NCBI RefSeq assembly: GCF_000301075.1
Contig: NZ_JH932293.1
Location: 915,755-979,754 of the forward strand
Direction of reading: 5' to 3'
Origin: Bergeyella zoohelcum ATCC 43767
GTDB lineage: Bacteria; Bacteroidota; Bacteroidia; Flavobacteriales; Weeksellaceae
Length of the DNA stretch: 64,000 nucleotides
Positions 40,452 to 48,486 of the stretch are shown in pieces; within the stretch, counting starts at the first letter, position 1, and each line of letters opens with the position of its first letter. Position numbers and translations under genes: made by a program. The notes under the pieces are model-generated. The model ran no database searches. It saw only the letters and a list, made by a program, of their open reading frames with translations, and was not told the DNA's origin.

Positions 40452-43400
40452 ATGAAATTAGCAGAAATATCCATAAAAAGACCCAGTTTGGTGATTGTGA
40501 TGCTTGCAGCACTCATCATTGGAGGGCTTTTCAGTTATAAGAGTCTCAGCTATGAGCTGATTCCTAAAATGGACATTAAGGTGCTTAGTATCAGTACTAT
40601 TTATCCTGGTGCAGGACCTTCAGAGGTGGAAAGCACCGTGTCCAAAAAAATAGAAGATGCTGTATCATCATTAGAAAATGTGAAAAAAATACAGGCGAAA
40701 TCTTATGAGGGACTTTCAGTAGTGATTATTACTTTGACCAATGAGGCAAATGTAGATAATTCCCTTAATGATGCCCAAAGGAAGATTAATGCCATTCGTT
40801 CAGATTTACCAGATGATGCCAAAGAACCGTCTATTTCTAAATTTTCCCTTTCGGATTTACCTGTTGCCACAATGGGGGTTACGGGTAATTTATCCGATAG
40901 TGAGTTGTATGATTTGGTAGACCAAAAAATCCAGCCCGCTTTTGCTCGTACTTCGGGGGTGGCTCAGGTGAATATAGTGGGTGGAAGAGAACGAGAAATC
41001 CGCGTGAGCATAGACCAAGATAAGGCGGAAGGTTATGGGCTCTCTATACCACAAATTCAGCAAATTATTCAGGCTTCCAATATGGAATTTCCTACAGGGA
41101 ACCTTAAGACTCTGAATAATACTACTTTGCTAAGGCTATCTGGAAACATTTCTTCCGTAGAGCAGCTCAGAAACTTGACCATCGCTTCCCAAAACGGAAT
41201 CAATATTTTACTTTCCGATGTAGCCGATGTACAAGACACCCAAAAAGAGGCTTCTAAAATAGCGAGAATCAATAGCCAAAATACGCTTTTACTTCAGGTG
41301 CAAAAACAATCGGAGGCGAATGCGGTAGAAGTTTCTTCATTGATTCAGGCTAAAATAAAGGAAATAGAAAAGCAATATGAAAAACAAGGTCTGAAAATTA
41401 GTTTGGCTGATGATACTTCTATATTTACATTAGAGGCAGCTAATTCAGTGATGAAAGACTTATTTATCGCCATTGGTTTGGTGGCATTTGTGATGCTGTT
41501 CTTCTTACATTCTTTTAGAAATGCCTTGATTGTGATGGTAGCCATTCCTTCTTCCTTGATAGCTACTTTCATCGGAATGATGATTTTTGGCTATACGCTG
41601 AATTTAATGTCGCTCTTGGCACTTTCCCTCGTGGTAGGTATCTTGGTAGATGATGCCATTGTGGTGATAGAGAATATTCACAGACATATGGAGATGGGCA
41701 AAAATAAATACCGTGCGGCGTATGATGGTGCATCGGAGATTGGTTTTACTGTAACGGCTATTACCATGGTGATAGTAGTGGTATTCCTCCCCATAGCGAT
41801 GAGCTCAGGAATGGTAGCTAATATTATCCGTCAGTTTGCGGTGGTGGTAGTGATTTCTACTTTATTATCTTTATTGGTATCTTTTACGGTAGTGCCTTGG
41901 CTTTTCTCTAGATTTGGGAAATTAGAGCATATTAGTCCTAATAATTTCTTTGGTAAGATTATTTATGCATTTGAGAGACAATTGGACAAATTCACCCATT
42001 GGATGTCTAATTTACTGAAGTGGGCATTGAATAATAAACTCAAAACCTTTATTGTTACTTTCGTTCTTTTTGCTTCTTCTTTCGCTCTATTGTTCTTGGG
42101 CTACATCGGTGGAGATTTTTTCCCATCTACGGAACGAAGCAAGTTTTTGATTCAGTTTGAGCTGAATAAAGATGCGTCATTGGAACAGACCAATTTTGCT
42201 ACTCAGAAAGCTGAAGCCTTTATTAATCAAAAACCAGAAGTAATTCAGACTATCTCTACCGTAGGACAATCCAGCTCGGGAATGGGAGCGTCTCAGGCTA
42301 CTGCATACAAATCTGAAATTACCGTAGAAATGGTAAATAAAGATGAGCGAGCGGAAAAATCTACCAAAGTATATGCAGCAAAACTGAAAAGAGAGCTAGA
42401 AAAAGAACTGGCAGGGGTGAAAATAAAAATAGTACCAATGGGCATCATGGGGGCAGAACAAGCACCACTCCAGATGAATATCACAGGAAATACACTAGAA
42501 GATGTGATGAAATATGCCCGAGAAGCGGAAGCCCTCCTAAAGACTGTGCCAGGCTCCAGCGAGGTTGAGCTGAGTGTGGAAGATGGTAACCCAGAGATTG
42601 CCATTCAGGTAGATAGGGATAAAATGACGGCACTAGGACTGAATGTAGTTACTGTGGGGCAAACGCTCAGAACAGCTTTCAGTGGAAATACGGATTCTAA
42701 ATTCCGTACAGGGAATAATGAATACGATATCAATGTGATTTTGGACGATATTTTCCGTACCGATATAGACAATGTAAGAAATATTACTTTCCTGAATCCG
42801 CAAGGAATGAAAGTGAAATTGGCTCAGTTTGCTGATGTTAATTATGCTTCTGGACCATCGCTTTTAGAAAGGTATGACCGTTCGCCATCGGTTACGGTAA
42901 ATTCCCAAGTAGTAGGTAGAACGGGAGGTGATGTAGCGAACGAATGGACTGCTAAGCTAGAAAAAGTACAAAAACCTGCAGGCGTAGAATGGGCATGGGG
43001 TGGTAATATGGAGAACCAGAGTGAAGGCTTTGGTACTTTGGGAGTAGCAATGCTGGCCGCCTTGATGCTAGTGTATATGGTGATGGTGATTTTGTACAAT
43101 GACTTTATTCGTCCATTCATCGTGATGTTTTCCATTCCTTTATCTTTCATTGGGGCATTGTGGGGCTTGGCACTTACCAATCAATCGCTGAATATTTTTA
43201 CCATCTTGGGGATTATTATGTTGGTAGGATTGGTAGCTAAAAACGCAATTCTTTTGGTAGATTTTGCGAACCACCGATTAGACGAAGGCGAAACCATATT
43301 TAATGCATTGGTACAGGCGAACCACGCTCGTCTCCGTCCGATTTTGATGACCACCATAGCGATGGTTATCGGGATGTTGCCCATCGCATTGGCAGACGGC

Positions 43401-43601
43401 GAAGCCTCATCTATGAATAATGGTCTTGCCATTGTTATCATTGGTGGACTTATTTCATCTTTATTCCTTACCCTTATCATTGTACCTGTGGTGTATATGA
43501 TTTTCGTAAGCCTAGAGGAGCGTTTCTTTGGGCATAAAACCATCGATGTAGAGGCAAAAATGAAAGAAGAATATGAACATAAAGAAGTGGAGATGAGGTA
43601 A
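40452..43601 (+). CDS. RND efflux permease (HAE-1 type)
   Basis: A 1049-residue inner membrane proton antiporter of normal length, with 12 membrane helices and two large periplasmic loops. Clear family marks: RPSLVIVMLAALIIGG at the start, VSTIYPGAGPSEVES-type porter sequence (here STIYPGAGPSEVE), the proton-relay helix VGILVDDAIVVIENIHRHME with two Asp, and the C-terminal VGLVAKNAILLVDFAN. It works with the adaptor and the TolC-type protein encoded upstream. Substrate cannot be read from sequence. It is closed by a strong terminator. Confidence 0.95.
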   Translation: MKLAEISIKRPSLVIVMLAALIIGGLFSYKSLSYELIPKMDIKVLSISTIYPGAGPSEVESTVSKKIEDAVSSLENVKKIQAKSYEGLSVVIITLTNEANVDNSLNDAQRKINAIRSDLPDDAKEPSISKFSLSDLPVATMGVTGNLSDSELYDLVDQKIQPAFARTSGVAQVNIVGGREREIRVSIDQDKAEGYGLSIPQIQQIIQASNMEFPTGNLKTLNNTTLLRLSGNISSVEQLRNLTIASQNGINILLSDVADVQDTQKEASKIARINSQNTLLLQVQKQSEANAVEVSSLIQAKIKEIEKQYEKQGLKISLADDTSIFTLEAANSVMKDLFIAIGLVAFVMLFFLHSFRNALIVMVAIPSSLIATFIGMMIFGYTLNLMSLLALSLVVGILVDDAIVVIENIHRHMEMGKNKYRAAYDGASEIGFTVTAITMVIVVVFLPIAMSSGMVANIIRQFAVVVVISTLLSLLVSFTVVPWLFSRFGKLEHISPNNFFGKIIYAFERQLDKFTHWMSNLLKWALNNKLKTFIVTFVLFASSFALLFLGYIGGDFFPSTERSKFLIQFELNKDASLEQTNFATQKAEAFINQKPEVIQTISTVGQSSSGMGASQATAYKSEITVEMVNKDERAEKSTKVYAAKLKRELEKELAGVKIKIVPMGIMGAEQAPLQMNITGNTLEDVMKYAREAEALLKTVPGSSEVELSVEDGNPEIAIQVDRDKMTALGLNVVTVGQTLRTAFSGNTDSKFRTGNNEYDINVILDDIFRTDIDNVRNITFLNPQGMKVKLAQFADVNYASGPSLLERYDRSPSVTVNSQVVGRTGGDVANEWTAKLEKVQKPAGVEWAWGGNMENQSEGFGTLGVAMLAALMLVYMVMVILYNDFIRPFIVMFSIPLSFIGALWGLALTNQSLNIFTILGIIMLVGLVAKNAILLVDFANHRLDEGETIFNALVQANHARLRPILMTTIAMVIGMLPIALADGEASSMNNGLAIVIIGGLISSLFLTLIIVPVVYMIFVSLEERFFGHKTIDVEAKMKEEYEHKEVEMR

Positions 43602-43627
43602 GAGGCGGTATAAAATATTATAATAGT

Positions 43628-43655
43628 AAAGGGACGGATTATATCCGTCCCTTTT
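43628..43655. terminator. Bidirectional terminator between RND and malic enzyme genes
   Basis: AAAGGGACGGAT pairs perfectly with its reverse complement around a 4-base loop and is followed by Ts. It lies between convergent genes. Confidence 0.9.
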
Positions 43656-43714
43656 ATTGATATATGAATTAGGAAGTTAAGTATAACTACCATGAAAAAG
43701 CAAAGCTAAAGAAA

Positions 43715-45994
43715 CTATTGTTTTTCTCTTTTTTGAGCATCTAAAACGGCAATGGTAGCCAAATTCACTATTTCATCTACACTTGCACGCATCTGAAGTA
43801 CATGGACAGGCTGTTTTAGTCCCATAACAATAGGACCAATGACTTCTGTATTTCCCATTCCTCTCAATATTTTATAAGAAATATTCGCACTTTCTAGATT
43901 AGGAAAAATAAAAGTATTGGCAGGTTTTTTTCCTAATTTACTGAACGGATAGTCTGCCAGATGGTCTTCATTCATGGCGAAATCCGGCTGTACCTCTCCA
44001 TCTACTATCATCTTAGGATATTTTTCATGGAGTATTTTCACAGCTTTTGCCATCTTTTTAGATATTTCAGAGTTTCCAGAGAAATTTTCATAAGAAAGCA
44101 TGGCTATTCTTGGCTGTACTCCGAAGGTCTTTACGGTAAGTTCTGACATTTTAGCGATGCTTACCAACTCTTCCGCAGAAGGATTCGGCTGAATAGAGGC
44201 ATCAGCAAAGAAGTATTGTTTCTTATCGCTCAGCACCATTACCATAGAAGCTATTTTTTCTACGCCTTGTTCTTTTTCTATGATTTCCATTACCGGTTTT
44301 ATCACCGTTCTATAGTTTTTAGAATATCCTATGAGCAGTGCATCTGTATCTCCATGTTTCAGCATCAGTGGCCCGAAATAATCTCTCTGTCTTACTAATC
44401 TTTTGGCAATATATTCATTAATCCCTTTACGCTGACGAAGTTTCCAGAGGGTTTCGCGGTATTCCACTCTTTTATCATTCATTTCATCACTATTAGGGTC
44501 TATGATAGGCACATCTATTTCTATTCCGTATTTCTGCATTTGGGCTTTCACGAATTCTTTTTCGCCTAATAAAATAGGATGAGCAATGCCTTCTTCATAT
44601 AAAATCTGAGCCGCCTTCAGTACATTGTATTCCTCAGCATTTCCTAAAGTAATTCTCTTTGGATTTGCTTTAGCACGGTTTTGCATCATACGGATGAGCT
44701 TTTGGTCTCTACCCATTCTATCGAGGAGTTGAGTTTCATATTGCTCAAAATCAGTAATCGGTTTACCTGCAATGCCACTTTCCATTGCTGCTTTTGCTAC
44801 TGCTATGGATACTTTGGTAATCAATCTATTATCAAAAGGCTTCGGAATAAAATACTCTCTTCCGAAAGAAAGATTTTTTAAGTTATAGGCAAGCATTACC
44901 ATTTCTGGAACAGGCTCTTTGGCGAGTTCTGCAATGGCCTTTACCGCTGCCAGCTTCATCTCTTCATTAATTCCAGAAGCCTGAACATCTAAAGCACCAC
45001 GGAAGATATAAGGAAAACCGAGTACATTGTTCACCTGATTAGGGAAATCACTGCGTCCAGTGGCCATGATGACATCTTTTCTGGTCTTCACCGCAAGATC
45101 ATAATTAATTTCTGGGTCAGGATTTGCCAGGCCAAAGACCACAGGGTTTTCATTCATCTTAAGGAGCATTTCTGGTGAAAGAACATCTCCTTTAGACAAG
45201 CCCACGAAAACATCGGCACCTATCAGTGCTTCTTCCAGCGTTTGTGCAGAGGTAGTAGAGATAAACTCCACTTTTTCAGGCGTTAGATTCGTTCTTTTTT
45301 CATTGATAACCCCTTTACTATCGCACATGATAATATTTTCCCTTTTCAGCCCGAGAGCGATATAGAGCTTGGTACAAGCAATAGCTGCTGCCCCTGCACC
45401 ATTGACCACCATTTTTACCTTACCGATGTCTTTTCCTGCAATTTCCAAAGCATTGAGCAACGCCGCAGCGGAAATAATGGCCGTACCGTGCTGGTCATCA
45501 TGCATGAGTGGGATATCCAATTCTTCTTTCAATCTTTGTTCTATATAGAAAGCCTCTGGTGCTTTGATGTCCTCCAGATTAATTCCTCCAAAAGTAGGGG
45601 CGATGCCTTTTACTATTTCAATGAATTTATCAGGGTCTTTTTCATCTATTTCTATATCAAAAACATTAATATCTGCGAAGATTTTAAATAGAAGCCCCTT
45701 TCCTTCCATCACGGGTTTAGAGGCTTCTGCCCCAATGTCTCCTAGCCCTAATACGGCAGTTCCGTTAGAAATTACAGCTACTAAATTTCCTTTTCCTGTA
45801 TATTCGTATGCAGTTTTAGGGTCTTTTTCTATTTCCAAACAAGGAATGGCTACCCCTGGAGAATAGGCCAAAGATAAATCTCTTGCCGAAGCGTGAGGTT
45901 TAGAAGGCACTACTACTATTTTCCCCTTAGGCTCTGCCTGATGGTATTGTAATGCGGCTTTATTGAAAGCCTTTTCATCTCTTTTATTGTTCAT
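43715..45994 (-). CDS. maeB: NADP-dependent malic enzyme with phosphotransacetylase domain
   Basis: A 759-residue two-domain enzyme of the MaeB type. Residues about 1-410 are malic enzyme: DLSLAYSPGVAIPC, GTAVLGLGDIGA and the dinucleotide site VNGAGAAAIAC. Residues about 430-755 are a phosphotransacetylase-like domain (NAEEYNVLKAAQILYEEG, and PIVMGLKQPVHVLQ at the end), which in this class is regulatory rather than catalytic. It converts malate to pyruvate with NADPH formation. It stands alone on the minus strand. Confidence 0.95.
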   Translation of the reverse strand: MNNKRDEKAFNKAALQYHQAEPKGKIVVVPSKPHASARDLSLAYSPGVAIPCLEIEKDPKTAYEYTGKGNLVAVISNGTAVLGLGDIGAEASKPVMEGKGLLFKIFADINVFDIEIDEKDPDKFIEIVKGIAPTFGGINLEDIKAPEAFYIEQRLKEELDIPLMHDDQHGTAIISAAALLNALEIAGKDIGKVKMVVNGAGAAAIACTKLYIALGLKRENIIMCDSKGVINEKRTNLTPEKVEFISTTSAQTLEEALIGADVFVGLSKGDVLSPEMLLKMNENPVVFGLANPDPEINYDLAVKTRKDVIMATGRSDFPNQVNNVLGFPYIFRGALDVQASGINEEMKLAAVKAIAELAKEPVPEMVMLAYNLKNLSFGREYFIPKPFDNRLITKVSIAVAKAAMESGIAGKPITDFEQYETQLLDRMGRDQKLIRMMQNRAKANPKRITLGNAEEYNVLKAAQILYEEGIAHPILLGEKEFVKAQMQKYGIEIDVPIIDPNSDEMNDKRVEYRETLWKLRQRKGINEYIAKRLVRQRDYFGPLMLKHGDTDALLIGYSKNYRTVIKPVMEIIEKEQGVEKIASMVMVLSDKKQYFFADASIQPNPSAEELVSIAKMSELTVKTFGVQPRIAMLSYENFSGNSEISKKMAKAVKILHEKYPKMIVDGEVQPDFAMNEDHLADYPFSKLGKKPANTFIFPNLESANISYKILRGMGNTEVIGPIVMGLKQPVHVLQMRASVDEIVNLATIAVLDAQKREKQ

Positions 45995-46126
45995 AATTTT
46001 GAGTGATAAATAAGAGGAGTAAATGATGCCCCTCTGGTAATTGTAATTTATTATTCTGATAAGTATAAGGATTTTTCCTTTTTTATCCTATTTGAGTTAT
46101 TATTAAAAGCAGGCGAGATTTTTGGG

Positions 46127-46214
46127 AAAACCTAGTGTACTTTTGAGTAAAACCTAGTGTACTTTTGGACAAAACCTAGCATACTTTTGAATAAAACCTA
46201 GCGTGCTTTTTAGG
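46127..46214. repeat. 22-bp tandem array, four units
   Basis: Units start at 46127, 46149, 46171 and 46193, with core AAAACCTAGTGTACTTTTG and a few substitutions. It lies in the 250-bp gap between malic enzyme and the kinase-like gene. It has no sequence relation to the 22-bp array at 40097, only the same period. Confidence 0.88.
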
Positions 46215-46245
46215 GACAATGAAAAAACACCTCTATCTTCAAGGT

Positions 46246-47097
46246 TTATAAGCCGAGTTTTTTCCTATGATAGTCCACCAAACCATCTATCGGTTTCTGA
46301 ATGATATTTCCTATTTTCATTCCCATTTCTTGAGCTACTTCCCGAAGCAAATCCGAATAAATCATCGCGATAGAACCTACACAATGAATCTCCAAAGTGC
46401 TACTCTCAGGATAAGCAGACGCCTGAAAATAGAGGAAATGCTTAAACTCTTCTTTAATAAGCTGCTGCACGAATGCGTGTGCTTTGTGCTTGACCAAAAA
46501 ACCATTAAACGATGCCAAAAAAGCATTGGCTTTAGGCTGATGATATAATCTCTGTATGAGTTCCTCTATGGTTAATCCATATTCAGAAGCGAAAGCCTCA
46601 TGTAAATCTTGAGGTAATTTTTTCATAAAGAAATTTTTTACCAAAGCTTTCCCTAGTGCAGAGCCACTGCCTTCATCTCCCATAATAAATGCCAATGACG
46701 GAATATCTAAACGAATCTTTTCTCCATCAAAAAAACAAATATTAGAGCCTGTACCTAAAATGGCTACCAATGCAGGGCTTCCATTATACACCGCATAGGC
46801 TGCTCCCAGCATATCTTCCTTTACGGTAATGTCTGCCATAGGAAATACGCCCTCTAATGCTTCTGCCAGTACTTTCTGATTCTTTTCTATACCACATCCA
46901 GAACCATAGAAATAAATGCTTTTTACCTCTGAAACGGGAAAAGTGTAGTCTTGATTCTGTAGTACTTCAATGATTTGATTTTTAGAAATATGGTTAGGAT
47001 TTAACCCTGTGGTTTCCCATCTTGCCGTTTCTTTTCCTTCAGGCGTAATGAGCACCCAATCACATTTAGTAGAACCTCCATCTATAATGGCTATCAT
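46246..47097 (-). CDS. BadF/BadG-type sugar kinase, GlcNAc kinase-like
   Basis: A 283-residue ASKHA-fold kinase. The phosphate-1 motif is AIIDGGSTKCDWVL at the N-terminus, phosphate-2 is VAILGTGSNICFF, and FIMGDEGSGSALGKALV is the stretch typical of bacterial N-acetylglucosamine kinase-like members of the BadF/BadG/BcrA/BcrD family. It probably phosphorylates an amino sugar released in cell-wall recycling, which is inference. It has no operon partner. Confidence 0.87.
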   Translation of the reverse strand: MIAIIDGGSTKCDWVLITPEGKETARWETTGLNPNHISKNQIIEVLQNQDYTFPVSEVKSIYFYGSGCGIEKNQKVLAEALEGVFPMADITVKEDMLGAAYAVYNGSPALVAILGTGSNICFFDGEKIRLDIPSLAFIMGDEGSGSALGKALVKNFFMKKLPQDLHEAFASEYGLTIEELIQRLYHQPKANAFLASFNGFLVKHKAHAFVQQLIKEEFKHFLYFQASAYPESSTLEIHCVGSIAMIYSDLLREVAQEMGMKIGNIIQKPIDGLVDYHRKKLGL

Positions 47098-47171
47098 ATG
47101 ATCAATTATTAGAGAGCGAAAATACGCATTTCTTACGAGTAAGGAATAAGATTTTTCTTAGTTTTAATGCA

Positions 47172-47206
47172 AAAATTAAAAAACCATCCTTTTTGGGATA
47201 GTTTTT
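47172..47206 (-). terminator. Terminator after pirin gene
   Basis: On the minus strand AACTATCC pairs with GGATGGTT (one wobble) around a short loop, followed by a T-rich stretch. Confidence 0.7.
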
Positions 47207-47214
47207 AGTTAAAA

Positions 47215-48114
47215 TTACTTACTTTTCAGCGGATAAGTAGGCAGTGGCACGAAATCGTCTTCATCGTCAATGACTTTTGGGAAGGCTTCGTGGTTTTGTT
47301 CTTTCCAATTTTGTTTAGCTTTTTCTATTTTCTCTTTGTCGGAGCTCACGAAGTTCCAAAACATAAATCGTTCTTCAGGAAAAGGCTCTCCACCGAAAAT
47401 ATAAACTACCGAATTTTCACTCATCTCAAACTCGCATAACTTACTGTTTTTAGCCACTAACAATTGTTTAGAACCATAGTCGTTCCCCTCAATGTTCACT
47501 GTGCCTTCCAGTACATACATTGCCGCTTCTCCGTAGAGGTCTTCGCCGATGTGGAGTTTGGTTTTCTCCTTGGCTTTCAGTTCAATGAAAAACAACGGGC
47601 TATGCACAGGCACGGGCGATTTTTTCCCAAAAGCCTCTCCAGCAACCAGTTTTACCTGTACGCCATTTTCCTCCCAATGCGGAAGTTCCTCCGCTTCGAT
47701 GTGATGAAAACTAGGGTCGCAATCTTCCAAATGTTTCGGTAGAGCCACCCAAATTTGGAGTCCGTGTAGTTTTTTCTCCGTATTTCTTAGGTAATCAGGC
47801 GTTCTCTCGGAATGCACCACGCCTTTTCCTGCCGTCATCCAATTGACCGCTCCAGGCTGAATTTCCATTTGCGAACCGATGCTATCTCTGTGAAAAATAG
47901 ACCCCTCGAACAAATAAGTGAGCGTAGAAAGCCCAATATGCGGATGCGGTGCCACATCCAAATTCTGATAATCTTTCAGGTCGGCAGGTCCCATATGGTC
48001 GATGAACACGAAAGGTCCTACTGCTCGTTTTTCGCGAAAAGGAAGTAATCTTCCTACCAAAAAGTTGCCGATATCTGCTGCTTTTTCTTCTAATATAATT
48101 CCGATGTTTGACAT
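47215..48114 (-). CDS. Pirin family protein
   Basis: A 299-residue bicupin of the pirin family. The iron-site residues are visible in VAPHPHIGLSTLTYLFEG and in the second motif AGKGVVHSERTP. Length is that of cytosolic pirins such as the quercetinase YhaK/YhhW group. The start at 48114 is chosen because it begins MSNIGIILEEK and a -7 box lies 27 bp upstream; longer readings run through the promoter. A second, exported pirin is encoded at 58553. Function in flavobacteria is unknown. Confidence 0.9.
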   Translation of the reverse strand: MSNIGIILEEKAADIGNFLVGRLLPFREKRAVGPFVFIDHMGPADLKDYQNLDVAPHPHIGLSTLTYLFEGSIFHRDSIGSQMEIQPGAVNWMTAGKGVVHSERTPDYLRNTEKKLHGLQIWVALPKHLEDCDPSFHHIEAEELPHWEENGVQVKLVAGEAFGKKSPVPVHSPLFFIELKAKEKTKLHIGEDLYGEAAMYVLEGTVNIEGNDYGSKQLLVAKNSKLCEFEMSENSVVYIFGGEPFPEERFMFWNFVSSDKEKIEKAKQNWKEQNHEAFPKVIDDEDDFVPLPTYPLKSK

Positions 48115-48141
48115 ATTTTTGATTTTAATCGTTCTATGCTG

Positions 48142-48149
48142 CAAAACTA
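48142..48149 (-). promoter_or_regulatory. -7 promoter box of pirin gene
   Basis: TAGTTTTG on the minus strand matches TAnnTTTG, 27 bp upstream of the chosen start. Confidence 0.5.
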
Positions 48150-48461
48150 GCGTATTTTTCATTCCCTGCCATTGACATAGGGTAATAACGATATAATCCA
48201 ACTTTTTGTGATGAAAATAAAAAAGAAGCATTTTTATGGCTTTTTTATCTTTTGTATTCTATTCGGAGGCTTAATTACTTCTATTTTTGGATCAAATAGA
48301 CAACATTTTTTTTAGAAGGGTCTTCTAATAGAATTCGTCTTGACTTTTTATTTTTTTGATGAATGCTTACTACTCAATAAGTCGAAATAGCTTTATAAGT
48401 TGAATTATAGAAACAAAAAAACACAATCAAAGAAAATCGTATCCCGCTTCAAAAAACCTTG
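48150..48461. other. Gene-free divergent spacer
   Basis: About 310 bp between the pirin gene and the aminopeptidase promoter. AT-rich; no gene, repeat array or strong hairpin was seen. Confidence 0.5.
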
Positions 48462-48469
48462 TATTTTTG
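48462..48469 (+). promoter_or_regulatory. -7 promoter box of M1 aminopeptidase
   Basis: TATTTTTG matches TAnnTTTG and lies 17 bp before the ATG at 48487. It lies inside a longer possible reading, which it rules out. Confidence 0.65.
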
Positions 48470-48486
48470 CACCAAAAAAGGATAAT

